Positions 1-11,009 of a stretch of 64,000 bases of DNA are shown here, in pieces; the stretch's first letter is position 1; each line of letters starts with the position of its first letter. The notes under the pieces were generated by a model. It searched no databases. It saw only the letters and a program-made list of their open reading frames with translations, and was not told where the DNA came from. A program made the position numbers and the translations under genes. Location: assembly GCA_000818945.1 (NCBI GenBank), contig KN805458.1, positions 55,695 through 119,694 of the forward strand. The letters are read 5' to 3'. This stretch comes from Schizochytrium sp. CCTCC M209059. Its lineage: Eukaryota > Sar > Bigyra > Thraustochytrida > Thraustochytriidae.

Positions 1-69
1 ACGAAGAATTGAAAATTGTAGCGAGCGCGAACCTCGTGCAGACAAAGAAGAAAGAAACGTAGAGAAAAG

Positions 70-1095
70 ATGGAGAGTGAGTTGCGCGAAGTCTACATGC
101 GGTTCGCCACCTTTGGCAACCGCAGCGGCGCAGGACCAGTGCTCATGGACGGCCGCGCGTGCCAAAAGCTCGCCAAGGATTGCGGCATCATGAATCGCAG
201 CCTTACCGCCACCTACGTAGACTTGATTTTTACCAAGTGCAAGACCAAGGGTCAGAAGCGCATCGACTTTGACGAGTTCGTGAACTGCACGCGTCACTGG
301 GCAGAGAAACTTGGTCTCTCCCACGCCGAGGTCGTGTTGAAAATCATCGGCTCGGAGGGTCCCAAGGTCAACACGCTTGTTCCCGGCCAAGGCTCGAACC
401 GCTCGATCCGCTCCGACGCCTCTGATGCCACCTCCAACACACGAGGCAGTGACGCCAAGCCCCGAGTTATGGCTCCCCTGCACCCGGACTACTACGAGGT
501 TGAGAACCCGAATGCGACGGGCCCGAACGACCGATACTACTATGTGAACCGTATCACCAAGGAGACCACCTGGATGGTCCCGTACCTGACGCCGTCCAAG
601 GACTTGGACACACCTCCGCCGCCATCGACGCGTCCGCCTTCTTCCGGGTCGGCTGCGCGCATCCACGCCGCCAATAAAGCTCGCGCAGAGCCGGTCTCCT
701 CGCAATTCCCGTCCGTGTTTTCCAGCTCTGATCATCGCGGCAGCCACTCTTATGGCGAGACCAAGGAGGACATGGACATGCTCAAGCCCCGACAGAACCA
801 GTACCAGCAACCGCAGACGCACCAACCCAACCAGCAGCGCCGTTCCTCTGTGCCGTCTGGCAAGAAGAAAGCGAGCATCTTTGACAAGCTCACCGATCCG
901 TCTCAGTACACGGGTGCTCACCGTCACCGCTTTGACCCGGAGACCGGGAAGGGTCGTGGTCTGGCTGGTCGCGACAACGTTGCCAAGGGCCGCGGCAGCG
1001 TCAAGATATCGAGTTCTGGATTCCGTGGGCATACCAACACTGGAACTGACGAGAAGGTGGATAACATTGCCAGCGTGCTCCGCCCCGGCTTCTGA
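70..1095 (+). CDS. TPPP/p25-alpha family protein with inserted WW domain
   Basis: This 341-residue protein begins with the EF-hand-like p25-alpha (tubulin polymerization promoting protein) core at about residues 8-100, including the FTKCKTKGQKRIDFDEF stretch. It ends with the diagnostic C-terminal TPPP signature near residues 266-290 (FDKLTDPSQYTG, RFDPETGKGRGLAGRD). Between them, at about 137-172, lies a WW domain (DRYYYVNRITKETTWMVP), followed by a Pro/Ser/Gln-rich linker. TPPP proteins bind and bundle microtubules and occur mainly in organisms with cilia or flagella; WW domains bind proline-rich ligands. The ATG at 70 is the first in frame and follows an A-rich leader. Family membership is firm; the WW insertion is unusual for TPPP, which normally has a short linker here. 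No intron is needed. Confidence 0.9.
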   Translation: MESELREVYMRFATFGNRSGAGPVLMDGRACQKLAKDCGIMNRSLTATYVDLIFTKCKTKGQKRIDFDEFVNCTRHWAEKLGLSHAEVVLKIIGSEGPKVNTLVPGQGSNRSIRSDASDATSNTRGSDAKPRVMAPLHPDYYEVENPNATGPNDRYYYVNRITKETTWMVPYLTPSKDLDTPPPPSTRPPSSGSAARIHAANKARAEPVSSQFPSVFSSSDHRGSHSYGETKEDMDMLKPRQNQYQQPQTHQPNQQRRSSVPSGKKKASIFDKLTDPSQYTGAHRHRFDPETGKGRGLAGRDNVAKGRGSVKISSSGFRGHTNTGTDEKVDNIASVLRPGF

Positions 1096-1816
1096 TTTTC
1101 AGTGTCATTAGAGAGCATGCTTTGAAGCAGCCCTTGGAAGAAAAAAATTGCAACCGTGGTCGAGTCTGTCTTGTGCGAAGGACACGTGTACACGGGATGT
1201 ACATGATGCGCACATGAGATGAGGTCTTTTGAGATGGTGTGCTGCAATTGTCGGCTACTTGTATACCTAGCTCGTCTGCTGTAAAATTCAACTACTTTAT
1301 CTTCAAATTTACGAAAAGTATCACGGAAGAGACTTTCCACACGAAAGAAAGCATTGCGCGGTAGAGAGACCTGACCCATTAATGCGCGGAGTGAGTCTGG
1401 CAATGCTGGGTATTGGAAGAGAGCCTTCTCACACGTAAACAACAACAACAACAACAACAACACAACAACAACAACAACAGAATATGTTTATTGGCGGAAA
1501 TAAAATGTCCCACTTGCTCAAAGACACTGAGACCTGGGGTGCAAAAGATTCCGACACGCGCAGCCTGCGCGACTACAACCATCGCCTCGCCGACATCTCT
1601 CTAGGCTTGTAAGCCTGCATTAGCGCACGCGACAGCGACAGCGACTGCGACCAAACACAGACAAACACCTCGACAGCGCTCCGTCCTTGCGGCCCGCGGC
1701 AGTCAGTCAGTCGGCCAGTCAGGTTCCCCGGCCGCGTTCTCGGGGTGTTCTGGTTGCACGCGAGGCGAAGAAGAACGCAAGGGCAGAGAACTTGCCAAGC
1801 CAAGCGAGGAAAGAGG

Positions 1817-2360
<544 letters not shown>

Positions 2361-2451
2361 GCGAGCGCGGCTCAATCTCAGACGCGCAATCGGAGCTCCC
2401 CCCGCGGCCACGTGCAGCGCCGGCGGCCCCCGCGCGCGCCCGAGGACCCTC

Positions 2452-2630
2452 GCAGGCAGGCAGGCAGGCAGGCAGGCAGGAGCGCGACCCAGGAGGCCCT
2501 CGCGGCCCGCGCCCCGCGCGCACCAGCGAGCGAGCGAGCGAGCGAGAAGGCGCACGAGCCAGCGTACGGGAGGACCCCCTTCCTCCTCTCCGTCTTCTTC
2601 TTCTTCTTCTTCTTCTTCTTCTTCTTCTTC
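2452..2630 (+). repeat. CAGG, GCGA and CTT microsatellites upstream of CHMP4
   Basis: Three short perfect tracts follow one another: CAGG units at 2452-2480, GCGA units at 2526-2546 and CTT units at 2593-2630. All lie within 280 bp of the start codon. Similar GGCA/GCGA tracts precede several other genes in the window. Confidence 0.9.
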
Positions 2631-2722
2631 GTCGTCCTCGTCGCCGCGGTCTTGCGGGCGGGCGAGCACGCGCAGAGCAGAGCAGCAAGCGCGCCGGCAG
2701 GCACGGGAGAGGACAGCAGAGG

Positions 2723-3406
2723 ATGGGTAACGACAAGTCGAAGGCGGCGCGCGGGCCCGCGCCCGCCAAGCAGCCGACGGTGTCGCGCACCGTAGACCAG
2801 GCAGCCCAGATGAAGCAGACGGTGCAGCGCCTCGAGGCGCGGCGCGACTTTCTGGACAAGAAGGCGGACCAGGAGCTCAAGCTCGCCAAGATCAAGAACA
2901 AAAAGGGCGACAAGAAGGGCGCTCTCGCGCACCTCAGGCGCAGGAAAATGTATGACAAGGAGATTGTCAAAATTAACAATGGTATGACGAACCTCGAGCA
3001 GCAGATCCTCACGCTCGAGTCTAGTTCCGTCACGGTCGATATCGTGCAGGCGATGAAGACGGGCCGCAACGCCATGCAGTCGGTGCAGGCCTCTGTAAAC
3101 CCGGACGATGTCGCCGAGTTGCAGGACGACATTGCCGAGCTGCAGCAGCAGCAGGATGAAATCGATGACGCCATTGGCACGCCCATGGGCTTCCAGGATG
3201 ACGGCGAGCTCGAAGACGAGCTTGCCGAGCTCGAGGCTGCCGGTCTCGAGGAGGAACTCGACGAGCTTCCCAGTGTCCCTGTTGGCAGAACAAAGAAGCC
3301 AGCAGCCGCCGATCTTTCCTCTCTCCCCGCGGCTCCCACGAGTGCCGTCAGCCTCGACGACGACGACGCAGCCCTCAAGGAGCTCGAGGCCGAGATGGCC
3401 GCCTGA
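2723..3406 (+). CDS. ESCRT-III subunit, Snf7/CHMP4 family
   Basis: This 227-residue protein is the polymerising core subunit of ESCRT-III, which drives membrane scission in multivesicular-body formation, cytokinesis and membrane repair. It shows the basic N-terminal helical hairpin (QRLEARRDFLDKKADQE, then ALAHLRRRKMYDKEI), the acidic regulatory half, and the CHMP4-typical GTPMGFQDDGELEDELAELE segment. The C-terminal end DDDDAALKELEAEMAA resembles the Alix/Bro1-binding helix of CHMP4. The protein starts MGNDKS, which fits an N-myristoylation signal (Gly2, Ser6). The ATG at 2723 was chosen because the frame upstream is only the GAAA repeat and low-complexity sequence. Length and charge pattern match the family. 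Confidence 0.93.
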   Translation: MGNDKSKAARGPAPAKQPTVSRTVDQAAQMKQTVQRLEARRDFLDKKADQELKLAKIKNKKGDKKGALAHLRRRKMYDKEIVKINNGMTNLEQQILTLESSSVTVDIVQAMKTGRNAMQSVQASVNPDDVAELQDDIAELQQQQDEIDDAIGTPMGFQDDGELEDELAELEAAGLEEELDELPSVPVGRTKKPAAADLSSLPAAPTSAVSLDDDDAALKELEAEMAA

Positions 3407-4150
3407 TCGGAGAACTAGGGCGATGCGAAGTGGATAGCTAGCTGCGCTCATTCTCAGGCTCAACGTGAGGCCCTTCATGTGCCCTGAAGGGCTCTCTTCT
3501 CGCGACACGTACACAAAGTGGCCTTACTCGCTGCACGCAACCGCTTAGTTTCTCAGTTACGAGCCGAGCTGGGCTGGAATAGTCTAGTCTTGGCCACTGT
3601 GGCAAGTAGATCGTGTCGGCGCCTCCTACTGCAGTCTCTTTCCGCTTCGACGTTGTCCGTCCATGGGGATGTCATCACTTTGAACTGTCACTCCCTGTTC
3701 TTGTCCGACTTCAATTTTCACCTTCTTTGTTCAGGTCTACACCCGATCAAACATTTCGGTATGTGAAGAAATTGAGAAAAGCTTTGTCTTGGTGCGCTGT
3801 TCATATTTTATGGAAAGATCGTACGGGACGAGTTTTTTTTTGGAATAAGAAGATGGATGAATGGATGAATGAATCCATGGACGGATGAATCGATCGCCCG
3901 AAGCCCTTATTTTTTTCTTTTGCTATACCTACATTGTTTCTTCATTCCCTCGTTCTCCTTGTTCGATCTAGCCTTGGACGTCCCTTTTCGACTTGTTGCA
4001 ATTAGGACGTACTTTTTCTCCCTTTCTCTCTTGTGCTCTCGTACTCTCGTACTCTCGCACACACACACACACTCTCTCTCTCCCTCTCTCTAAGATAGCC
4101 ACTTGCGGTCAAGTATCAAGAGTTTATTTGTGTGTGTGTCCATCATGATG
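3407..4150. other. Convergent 3' region, no gene seen
   Basis: This lies between the stop of CHMP4 and the 3' end of the opposite-strand gene at 4151. Composition is more AT-rich than in the genes. It contains a short GATGAATG-like repeat near 3853-3890 and CA/CT dinucleotide tracts at about 4056-4090. No ORF resembles a protein. Confidence 0.7.
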
Positions 4151-5071
4151 TTATGACGAAGCATTTAGCTTTGCGAGATTGCGTTCAACGGCGAGATGGA
4201 GCTTGGCCGTCTGATTGCTCTTGACGACGAGCACGAGGCAATTAAGCTTCGGGTCCGAGTCGAGACGCACCTGGTGCTCCGGAAGTGCAAAGACGTGCTG
4301 GGCAGCCGCGGCAATGATGCAACTGCCGCGGACGTCCTCGGAATCCTCCTCGCGGCATCCAACACCGAGGGCAAGGAACTTTCCGTCATCTCGAAACTCG
4401 GCCAAAGGTGCGCTACCCGTAACGTCAAACACGGGTTTGATAGCCACGCGCAGCGCTCCGGGAACGAACTTGAAGCACGGCAAGACTTCGACTTTGGGCG
4501 ACATGCGGACGACTTCCTCGATGGCCTCATCAATGGACGCAAAGACCGTGTCATCAAAGAGGAAAATCTGCGTATCATCCGACGTCTCGTCCCAGGTCTG
4601 CAGCTGATAGCCAACAGGGCAGTCCTTGTACTGAGGACAGTTCCATCTGTACTGCGCCTCGGCGCTCTTGGCGCCTTGGCGCCGCAAACGAACGGCCTTA
4701 CCTTGGATCAAGAAGCTTTTCAAGATCTCTCGCCGCTGCACCACAATGCTTCCGTCCAGCTCGCGTCGTGGCAGCTCAGAGAACGACTTGCCCTTGAGCG
4801 CGAGCAGCAGCGCGCCGCCCAGGCTATACACGAGGTGGCCGCGCAAGGTCTCGGCGTTGATCGCCGTCGACCCAGCTGCTGCATCTGCCCCATCTGAGGT
4901 GCTGCTGCTACTACTACTACTGGCTGCCGCGGCGGCGTCTGGGGCGTCTTCGCTGGCAGCTTGGACGTCGTCGACGTCGGGCGCGACAGCGTTCTCTTGG
5001 CCAGGCTGCGCTGCCTCCTCAGCTGCTGCAGCCGCGGCCTCGCCTGACGGAGGCGGAGAAGACGAAGCCAT
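4151..5071 (-). CDS. Unrecognised protein with low-complexity N-terminus
   Basis: The predicted protein has 306 residues. The first 90 or so are disordered (Ala/Glu-rich, a run of seven Ser). Residues 95-306 look globular and mixed alpha/beta, with a motif YRWNCPQYKDCPVGYQLQTWDE around the middle. I do not recognise the family and see no signal peptide or membrane segment. The ATG at 5069-5071 is preferred over the ORF extension upstream, whose sequence looks like leader. Typical coding bias supports a real gene. It shares a tail-to-head arrangement with the acyltransferase gene starting 1.8 kb upstream on the same strand. Confidence 0.75.
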   Translation of the reverse strand: MASSSPPPSGEAAAAAAEEAAQPGQENAVAPDVDDVQAASEDAPDAAAAASSSSSSSTSDGADAAAGSTAINAETLRGHLVYSLGGALLLALKGKSFSELPRRELDGSIVVQRREILKSFLIQGKAVRLRRQGAKSAEAQYRWNCPQYKDCPVGYQLQTWDETSDDTQIFLFDDTVFASIDEAIEEVVRMSPKVEVLPCFKFVPGALRVAIKPVFDVTGSAPLAEFRDDGKFLALGVGCREEDSEDVRGSCIIAAAAQHVFALPEHQVRLDSDPKLNCLVLVVKSNQTAKLHLAVERNLAKLNASS

Positions 5072-5358
5072 TTCGGCAATGGAATACCGTATCAGCGACC
5101 GGCGAGTGGCAGTGGCCCGATGACAGCGAGAAAAGGGCGCAACTTTGGGGGATTCTCGCTTGGCTGTGAATCTTCGTAGGAAAAGCGTTGAACTCGGCGT
5201 TGAGGAAAAGAAAAGAAAGGAAAAAAGACTGCAAACAAGGTTGTATGTATGATCAATTAGGGGGCTGCAAAGTACTACAAAAAAAATGAGCGGCGCGCGG
5301 ACAACGAACGGTCCCTCGAGATGGCTGCCAACTTTTTCTTCCATTTGTCGTGGAGAAA

Positions 5359-6879
5359 CTACAGGGACACATTGTCATCCTCATCGTCATCGTCGGCGAC
5401 TTCGTCATCCGACGGCTCAAGGGTCGCTTCCTTGGCGGACCTGCGCTCGGAGCGTTTTGTATTTTGACGATAGACATAGTCTTGATCCTCGCCGTTGTTG
5501 TCATCCTCGGGTACGTTGGCCAGCAAAGCCTCCTCAAGCGCCTCCTTTTCACGACGGAGAAGTTCACGCTCGGCCTCGTTGGGTGGCGCGCAGAAGCCCT
5601 TCATCCGTGCCTTGGACTTGCGCTTGGAGCCGCTGCTGCTGCTGCTGGTGCGACGCGACATCGAGTTGCGGCTTGACTTGCGACGCGATGCCTCGGACTT
5701 CTTTCGCAAACCTTCCTCGTAGCGCTTGACAAAGACATGGAAGAGGAAACCTGCCCCATTCCAAAGGGCAATGATTGCTACAACAATGATAAAGACGCGA
5801 TGCACATTCTGTGAGATGAACATGATGGATGTGGGCAGGAAGCAAGCGATGGTGAAGATGAGCTGGAAGACAACAAAGAGTCCAATGACGGCCATGGGCT
5901 TGCGCTTAAAATCGAGCTCCTCGTCCGCTTCAAAGATGCCGAGCTGACGGCCGACGGTGAGCATGAGGACGTGAACCTGGTTCTTTTTGTCGCGAACGAT
6001 CCAGCGCAGACTCGTCATGAGCGAAGGGTCCTTTTCAAACTTGTCCCGGTCGAGGTACTCGGTGATAAAGAGATAGGCCACTTGCCAGATCAAGTACACG
6101 GTGAAGGGCGCCACGAATGCAGTCATGAACGAGAGCGTGCACGAGCTTGCGTCATTCGGGCACATGGGCGTCGGGTGAATACTCCAGCGCTCCGCGTAGG
6201 TGAGCAAGGCGGGTACAAAGTGAATGAAGAAGCTTGTGACCTTGTCGACATCGTGAAAAACGAGGCTATTCCGCCAGGCGACGATCGCTCCGAGCAAGGG
6301 TCCGTTGGCGGCGACAAAGTTGACCTGCCAAAAGTAGGCGTTCTGGGGCTGTGCGATAGCATTGATGACGCAGAGCGTGTTGGTCATGTAGCAGTAGTCG
6401 TACATGAAATATTGCATGTTTTGCTTGCCGTACATGTAGATGCGCGCCGAGAGAAGAAAGATAGTGGCGGCAGCGAAGAAGAAGCGAAAGTACTCGGGAA
6501 AGCGCATCGAAATGTATTGCGTCGATTGCAAAAAGACGATGGAGAGAACGTAGGTCACCTTATCGATGGTCTTGACCACTGTGTACTTGTTGAGCCATTC
6601 TTCGACAGCGAGGGCCTCATTACCTGTAATGGCGCGCCGGACCATGGGCGTGGCGCGTTCGCGCTGCTCTTCGATTTTCGACAGCGTGCTCTTGAGCCGT
6701 GGCATGACCTCTTCCTGCTGCTCGTTGAGATTGGCGCGCAGCTCGTCCATGCGTGCTTGTGCCCTTTCGCTGATGCCCATTCCGGTTTCCTCGAGCCCAC
6801 GCACGAGGTCAGAGACCTGTTTCATGAACTTGCGGTTGGCCTCGACCACCTGATCCGTCGCTCTCCGTGCCCTCGACAT
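5359..6879 (-). CDS. Glycerophosphocholine acyltransferase (Gpc1 / DUF2838 family)
   Basis: The protein has 506 residues. After a soluble helical N-terminus (about 1-100) come multiple membrane segments between about 110 and 410, then a basic Ser/Arg-rich tail and an acidic C-terminus ending in DDDDEDDNVSL. The core carries the DUF2838 hallmark stretch (MTNTLCVINAI, NGPLLGAIVAWRNSLVFHDVDK, FIHFVPALLTYAERW). Yeast Gpc1 of this family transfers an acyl group from acyl-CoA to glycerophosphocholine to make lyso-PC in the ER. Function here is inferred from family membership. The start at 6877-6879 is chosen because the 27 upstream in-frame codons are an Ala-Arg repeat from a microsatellite. Confidence 0.88.
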   Translation of the reverse strand: MSRARRATDQVVEANRKFMKQVSDLVRGLEETGMGISERAQARMDELRANLNEQQEEVMPRLKSTLSKIEEQRERATPMVRRAITGNEALAVEEWLNKYTVVKTIDKVTYVLSIVFLQSTQYISMRFPEYFRFFFAAATIFLLSARIYMYGKQNMQYFMYDYCYMTNTLCVINAIAQPQNAYFWQVNFVAANGPLLGAIVAWRNSLVFHDVDKVTSFFIHFVPALLTYAERWSIHPTPMCPNDASSCTLSFMTAFVAPFTVYLIWQVAYLFITEYLDRDKFEKDPSLMTSLRWIVRDKKNQVHVLMLTVGRQLGIFEADEELDFKRKPMAVIGLFVVFQLIFTIACFLPTSIMFISQNVHRVFIIVVAIIALWNGAGFLFHVFVKRYEEGLRKKSEASRRKSSRNSMSRRTSSSSSGSKRKSKARMKGFCAPPNEAERELLRREKEALEEALLANVPEDDNNGEDQDYVYRQNTKRSERRSAKEATLEPSDDEVADDDDEDDNVSL

Positions 6880-8638
6880 GGTGTCTTTCTCTCTTGCTCT
6901 TGCTCTTGCTCTTGCTCTTGCTCTTGCTCGTGCTCTTGCTGCTGCGAGGCGGACGGTCACTCACGAAGCAGGTATGTATGGTCTTGCTGTCTGTCTGTCC
7001 GCACCCAGCTGCAGCTCTTTCGGGTTTGCCTGCGCGCACTAACCAGGCCCGGTCCCGCTCTTCCTGGGGCTCGGTGCTCGGTACGGCCGCCGGCACGAAC
7101 GCAAGCACGCTTGTGCGCACGCTGGAGCTGGCAGCAAGTTTCGATGTTGAGCCTTAGCCCGAGCCCCGAGCCGAGCCGGCTTCGACTGCGAGGGTCGCGC
7201 GCGGCAGCTGTGCCGGAGCCAACTTCAAGATGTTGTTGGTTTGCTTGTTTGTTTGTCGTTTGCGGATCTCTCATGCAGGCTGCAGCGGCCGAATGATGAG
7301 ACGACAAACAACCCGAAGGCACAGGACACGTGCAGCCCGTGAAATACTTCCCCCGTCCCCGCGCGCCTCGAATGAGGGTGTGCACTTGGGTGTGCGCGAC
7401 GGAGCGGGGACCCCAAGCAATGCGGCGGCTGCGCTGATCAGTGCCATGACGCGAAGGAGCGAGAGAGCGCTTGCGCTAAGGCTTATGCCAAAGCTTGTTA
7501 ATCTCCAGCCAGCAACCAGCAGGCAGGCCGATCGCGGTCGATGCATACACCTGACCTTCACCCCTTTCTACATCAAACTCTGCAAAGGAGACCGACCGCC
7601 CGTGGCCAGCGGCGCGGTGGCATTCCTCGGAACAACCGCCACGGCTCGGGGGCCATCGACCACGGCTCGGCGCGTCGAGCTTCGCGTACTTCATCATACA
7701 ACGAACGAAGCAATGGCAAAGAGAACAGCGATCAGGACAGCTGCACGAGGGGTCGGTCAAACCGGGGTCAACAAAGACTTCCGCCGGACCCCTCCATTTC
7801 GTCTCGTCGCTGTTAATTTTCATTGCTCGATGAACTTCGAATGGATGGATATAGATAGGCCTACAGATGGATCCTCGGGTCGGTCAGCGACAGTGGCCGC
7901 TGCCGCTGCTGCAAGCTCGAGCCTGCTCGCAAGCCTGGCCACCCTCGCGTCCCCGCGGTACACTCTGCCACGCCAGCGCCTTCGCCGACAAGACAACATG
8001 CCACACGAGCGAGCGAGCGAGCGAGCCTCGCTCAACTCAGCCCAGCCCAGCCCAGCCCATCTCCTGTGTCCCCGCCCCGGCCCTCCTCGCTCCGCCCTGC
8101 GCCTCGCGGGCGGCGCCTCGTCTCGCGGGAGCCGAGGCCCCGAGAGCGCCCCCGATCGTCCGTTCACTTGGCGGCGGCGAATCGCAGCGCTTCGCCGAGG
8201 CCCGCGGAAACCGGGGCCCGGGCCCCGACGGCGCGGGCGCGCGACCAAACCCCAAACGCGCCCGCAGGCGCAGGCGCAGGCGCAGGCGCAGGCAGGCAGG
8301 CAGGCAGGCAGGCGAGGCGGCAGGCAGGAGCTCCGCGGAGGCCGGCCTTGTGCGGCGAGGCGAGGCGAGGCGAGGCGCGCGAGCCGCCGCGCGAGGAGAG
8401 CAGGCGCAGGATGATGCTCGCGGCGGGCGCGCCCACAGCTGTGGGCGGGCGCAGCTTCGCCGCAGGTCAGGTGGAGCCGGGCGAGAAGCTAGCGGCGGCG
8501 AAACGAAAGCCAGCGGCGGGGAGCGGTGTGCAGGGCGGCGGGGCTGGGCTGCGGGGCTGGCAGCCCGGGGGCGGCTCGGCATCTGCCGCGCCTTCGCCGA
8601 CCGCGGCGGCATTCCCGCGCGCGCAGACCCCGATCGCC
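6880..8638. other. Divergent intergenic region, no gene recognised
   Basis: This separates the Gpc1-like gene (-) from the SDR gene (+). It contains a GCTCTT hexanucleotide tract (about 6892-6940), GCGA units (8005-8025) and GGCA units (8288-8313), and becomes extremely GC-rich after 8000. Long open frames here in several frames are a product of GC bias and do not look like proteins. Confidence 0.65.
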
Positions 8639-8682
8639 ATGGCCGAGCCGCGCGCGACGACGCCGCTGTGCGGGCGCAAGCG

Positions 8683-8879
8683 NNNNNNNNNNNNNNNNNN
8701 NNNNNNNNNNNNNNNNNNNNNNNNNNNNNNNNNNNNNNNNNNNNNNNNNNNNNNNNNNNNNNNNNNNNNNNNNNNNNNNNNNNNNNNNNNNNNNNNNNNN
8801 NNNNNNNNNNNNNNNNNNNNNNNNNNNNNNNNNNNNNNNNNNNNNNNNNNNNNNNNNNNNNNNNNNNNNNNNNNNNNNN
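8683..8879. other. Assembly gap (197 N)
   Basis: This is a run of N in very GC-rich sequence. If the true gap length differs from 197, the reading frame across it is not reliable. It probably interrupts the 5' part of the SDR gene. Confidence 0.99.
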
Positions 8880-9323
8880 GAGGCGCGGCAGGCGCAGCGG
8901 CAGGCGCAGCAGCGCGCGGCGGAGGGCGAGGAGGCCGGCGGCGGCGGCTGCGAGGCGCGCACGCGGAGCGGGAGGCCGCTCGGGGGCCCCTCTCGGGACA
9001 AGGGATGCCAAGAACCGAGCGCGCGGAGACGCTGCTGCCCCGACCGCGCCAAGAGCGCGCGCGAGGGCGGGCAGGAGGAGGACGCCGAGGACGCGCACGC
9101 CGAGGACCCCGCGCGCGCCGCGAGGCGAGGCGCGAGCGGCGCGGAGATTGCGGGGGCCGAGGACGAGGACGAGGACGAGAGCGGGAAGAAGGCCGAGGAG
9201 AAGGGCGGCGGGAGCTGCAGCAGCGACGCCAGCGCGAGCACGGACAGCGCGGGCAGCAGGGCCAGCAGGAGAGGCAGCAGGTGCAGCAGCAACAGCGATG
9301 CGGACTCCGCCGAAGACTGCCCG

Positions 9324-10484
9324 ATGAAGTGGATGGCGGGCGTGCAAATGAGCCTCGCACAGCAGGTCAGGTCGGCAGGAATGCCATGCTTTCCCGAGGC
9401 TGGACGCATGGGCCAGGGATCCCTCGTGTACCAGTCGCACGCCGCCGCCGCGATCCCGAGCCCGACGAGCAACGCCCTGCAACAACAACAACAGCAGCAT
9501 TTTCAACAAGAACAGCAGCAGTGGCCGCAGCAGCAGCAGCCGCGACAACAGCAAAGTAACAGCACAGACCCGCGAGGCGGCCCTGTCCGCGCAGCCGGGG
9601 CCGCCACCGATAAAGCTCGCGAGGAAATCGAGAAAGCCCGCGCCCAGGCCAAGAGCTGGGGGGGGTACCAGCGCGTCTGTGTAGTGACGGGCGCAAACCG
9701 TGGGCTAGGGCTCGCGCTTGTAGAGGCGCTGTTGCGCCCACGAGACGACAGCCCCGCGTCGGAATGGCTCGGACCGTGGCGTCAGGATGGCTTTGACAAG
9801 GTCTTTGCGCTCGTGCGGAGTCCAAGCGAAGCCACGCTCCTCGAACAGCTAGCCATGGAGCGCCCGGGCGCCGTGCGCATCGTCAGGTATGACCAGGCTG
9901 ACGAGCATGCGATCAAACTCGCGGCAGACACCATTCGCCGCGAAGCAACTCACATTGATCTCCTCATCAACAACGCGGGCCTCATGACGCGGCCTACGGG
10001 GCTGCGTTGTGTGCGCAGCAAGCTCTTGGTCGACAGCTTCATTGTCAACGCGGCTGGGCCCATGGTCCTGAGCCGACTTTTGCTGCCACTGGTGCGCCTC
10101 GGTCGGGGCAAACGAATTATCAACGTTTCCTCCGCCGCGGGTTCCATTGGAGGCTGCTGCGGAGGACAAGCAAAGGGACACTACGAGTACAAAATGTCCA
10201 AGGCGGCTTTGAATATGGGCACGAGTGTCATGGCGCAAGAACTTGCGTCAGAAGGTATCCTTGTCGTGGCGTACAACCCGGGTGGCGTCTGTACGGAGAC
10301 GCTGAAACGCTGGCTTGGCCCTCGTGCCACGCCAGACTTTGGCTGGGTAATGCCTTGCGATGCTGCAGAAAAGATGATGGCCGTCGTCGACTACATTTCC
10401 CTCAAGGATCATTCCGGTGCGTTTTTAAATCATCGGTATCTTGACGAAGGCGACAAGGAATACAAGACGCTCCTTAAGTGGTGA
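9324..10484 (+). CDS. Short-chain dehydrogenase/reductase, 5' end uncertain
   Basis: From the ATG at 9324 the protein is 386 residues. The SDR domain occupies about residues 115-386: cofactor motif VTGANRGLG (residues ~120-129), NNAG (~214), Ser in INVSS (~266) and the catalytic YxxxK at Y289/K293. All active-site residues are intact, so it should be an active NAD(P)H oxidoreductase of unknown substrate. The first ~110 residues are Gln-rich and look disordered. The true start may lie further upstream: an ATG at 8639 begins MAEPRATTPLCGRK just before the assembly gap, and the open frame resumes after it with EARQAQRQAQQRAAEGEE. Those two pieces are in different frames across the stated gap, so they join only if the gap length is wrong or an intron lies there. 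Confidence 0.85.
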   Translation: MKWMAGVQMSLAQQVRSAGMPCFPEAGRMGQGSLVYQSHAAAAIPSPTSNALQQQQQQHFQQEQQQWPQQQQPRQQQSNSTDPRGGPVRAAGAATDKAREEIEKARAQAKSWGGYQRVCVVTGANRGLGLALVEALLRPRDDSPASEWLGPWRQDGFDKVFALVRSPSEATLLEQLAMERPGAVRIVRYDQADEHAIKLAADTIRREATHIDLLINNAGLMTRPTGLRCVRSKLLVDSFIVNAAGPMVLSRLLLPLVRLGRGKRIINVSSAAGSIGGCCGGQAKGHYEYKMSKAALNMGTSVMAQELASEGILVVAYNPGGVCTETLKRWLGPRATPDFGWVMPCDAAEKMMAVVDYISLKDHSGAFLNHRYLDEGDKEYKTLLKW

Positions 10485-10730
10485 GTGAGTCACGTGTTGC
10501 TCATTTTGCCTAGATCCTTCGGATTGCGGTCCATTATTACGCCTTTCCCCCCTATTCTCGTGTTTGTACATCTACTGTTCTGTCAAGGCTATTTTACCAC
10601 TTTTTGCAGTCTACGACGCTGCATCTCATATTTATTTATCAACTTTTCGTTGTCATGACTTGTTTCCTTTAGCTTGTGGCAAGTGCAACAACAATAACAA
10701 CAACAACAACAACAGTGGGGAGAACATCGT

Positions 10731-10856
10731 TGGTGATGATCATCAGCAAACCTTCGTTTCCTGGAACAAGAGCAGTCGTCACTCTTCTCTCCTCATTTCG
10801 GCTTTTCCAGCGCCGATTCGTTCCATAAATAACGTCGATTTGTGATTATCAACAAC

Positions 10857-10890
<34 letters not shown>

Positions 10891-10893
10891 ACA

Positions 10894-10928
<35 letters not shown>

Positions 10929-11000
10929 CACGTGAAGGTCAATATCGTGGGTGATGATCATCAGCAAACGTTTGTTTCCTGAAACGAGAGCGATGGTCGT
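10731..11000 (+). repeat. Diverged direct repeat plus CAA/ACG microsatellite
   Basis: Two segments begin with the palindrome TGATGATCATCA followed by GCAAAC, then a TTTCCTG[G/A]AAC stretch, at about 10731-10780 and 10950-11000. The copies are about 220 bp apart and each follows a trinucleotide microsatellite. The end of each copy resembles the end of the 76-bp unit found downstream, so these look like old relatives of the minisatellite. Confidence 0.7.
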
Positions 11001-11009
11001 CTATGTAAT

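Noticed and set aside
7867..9559. Several 300-500-codon frames across the first assembly gap
   Set aside because: Arg/Ala-rich GC-bias artefacts reading through Ns; only the SDR frame has recognisable protein sequence.
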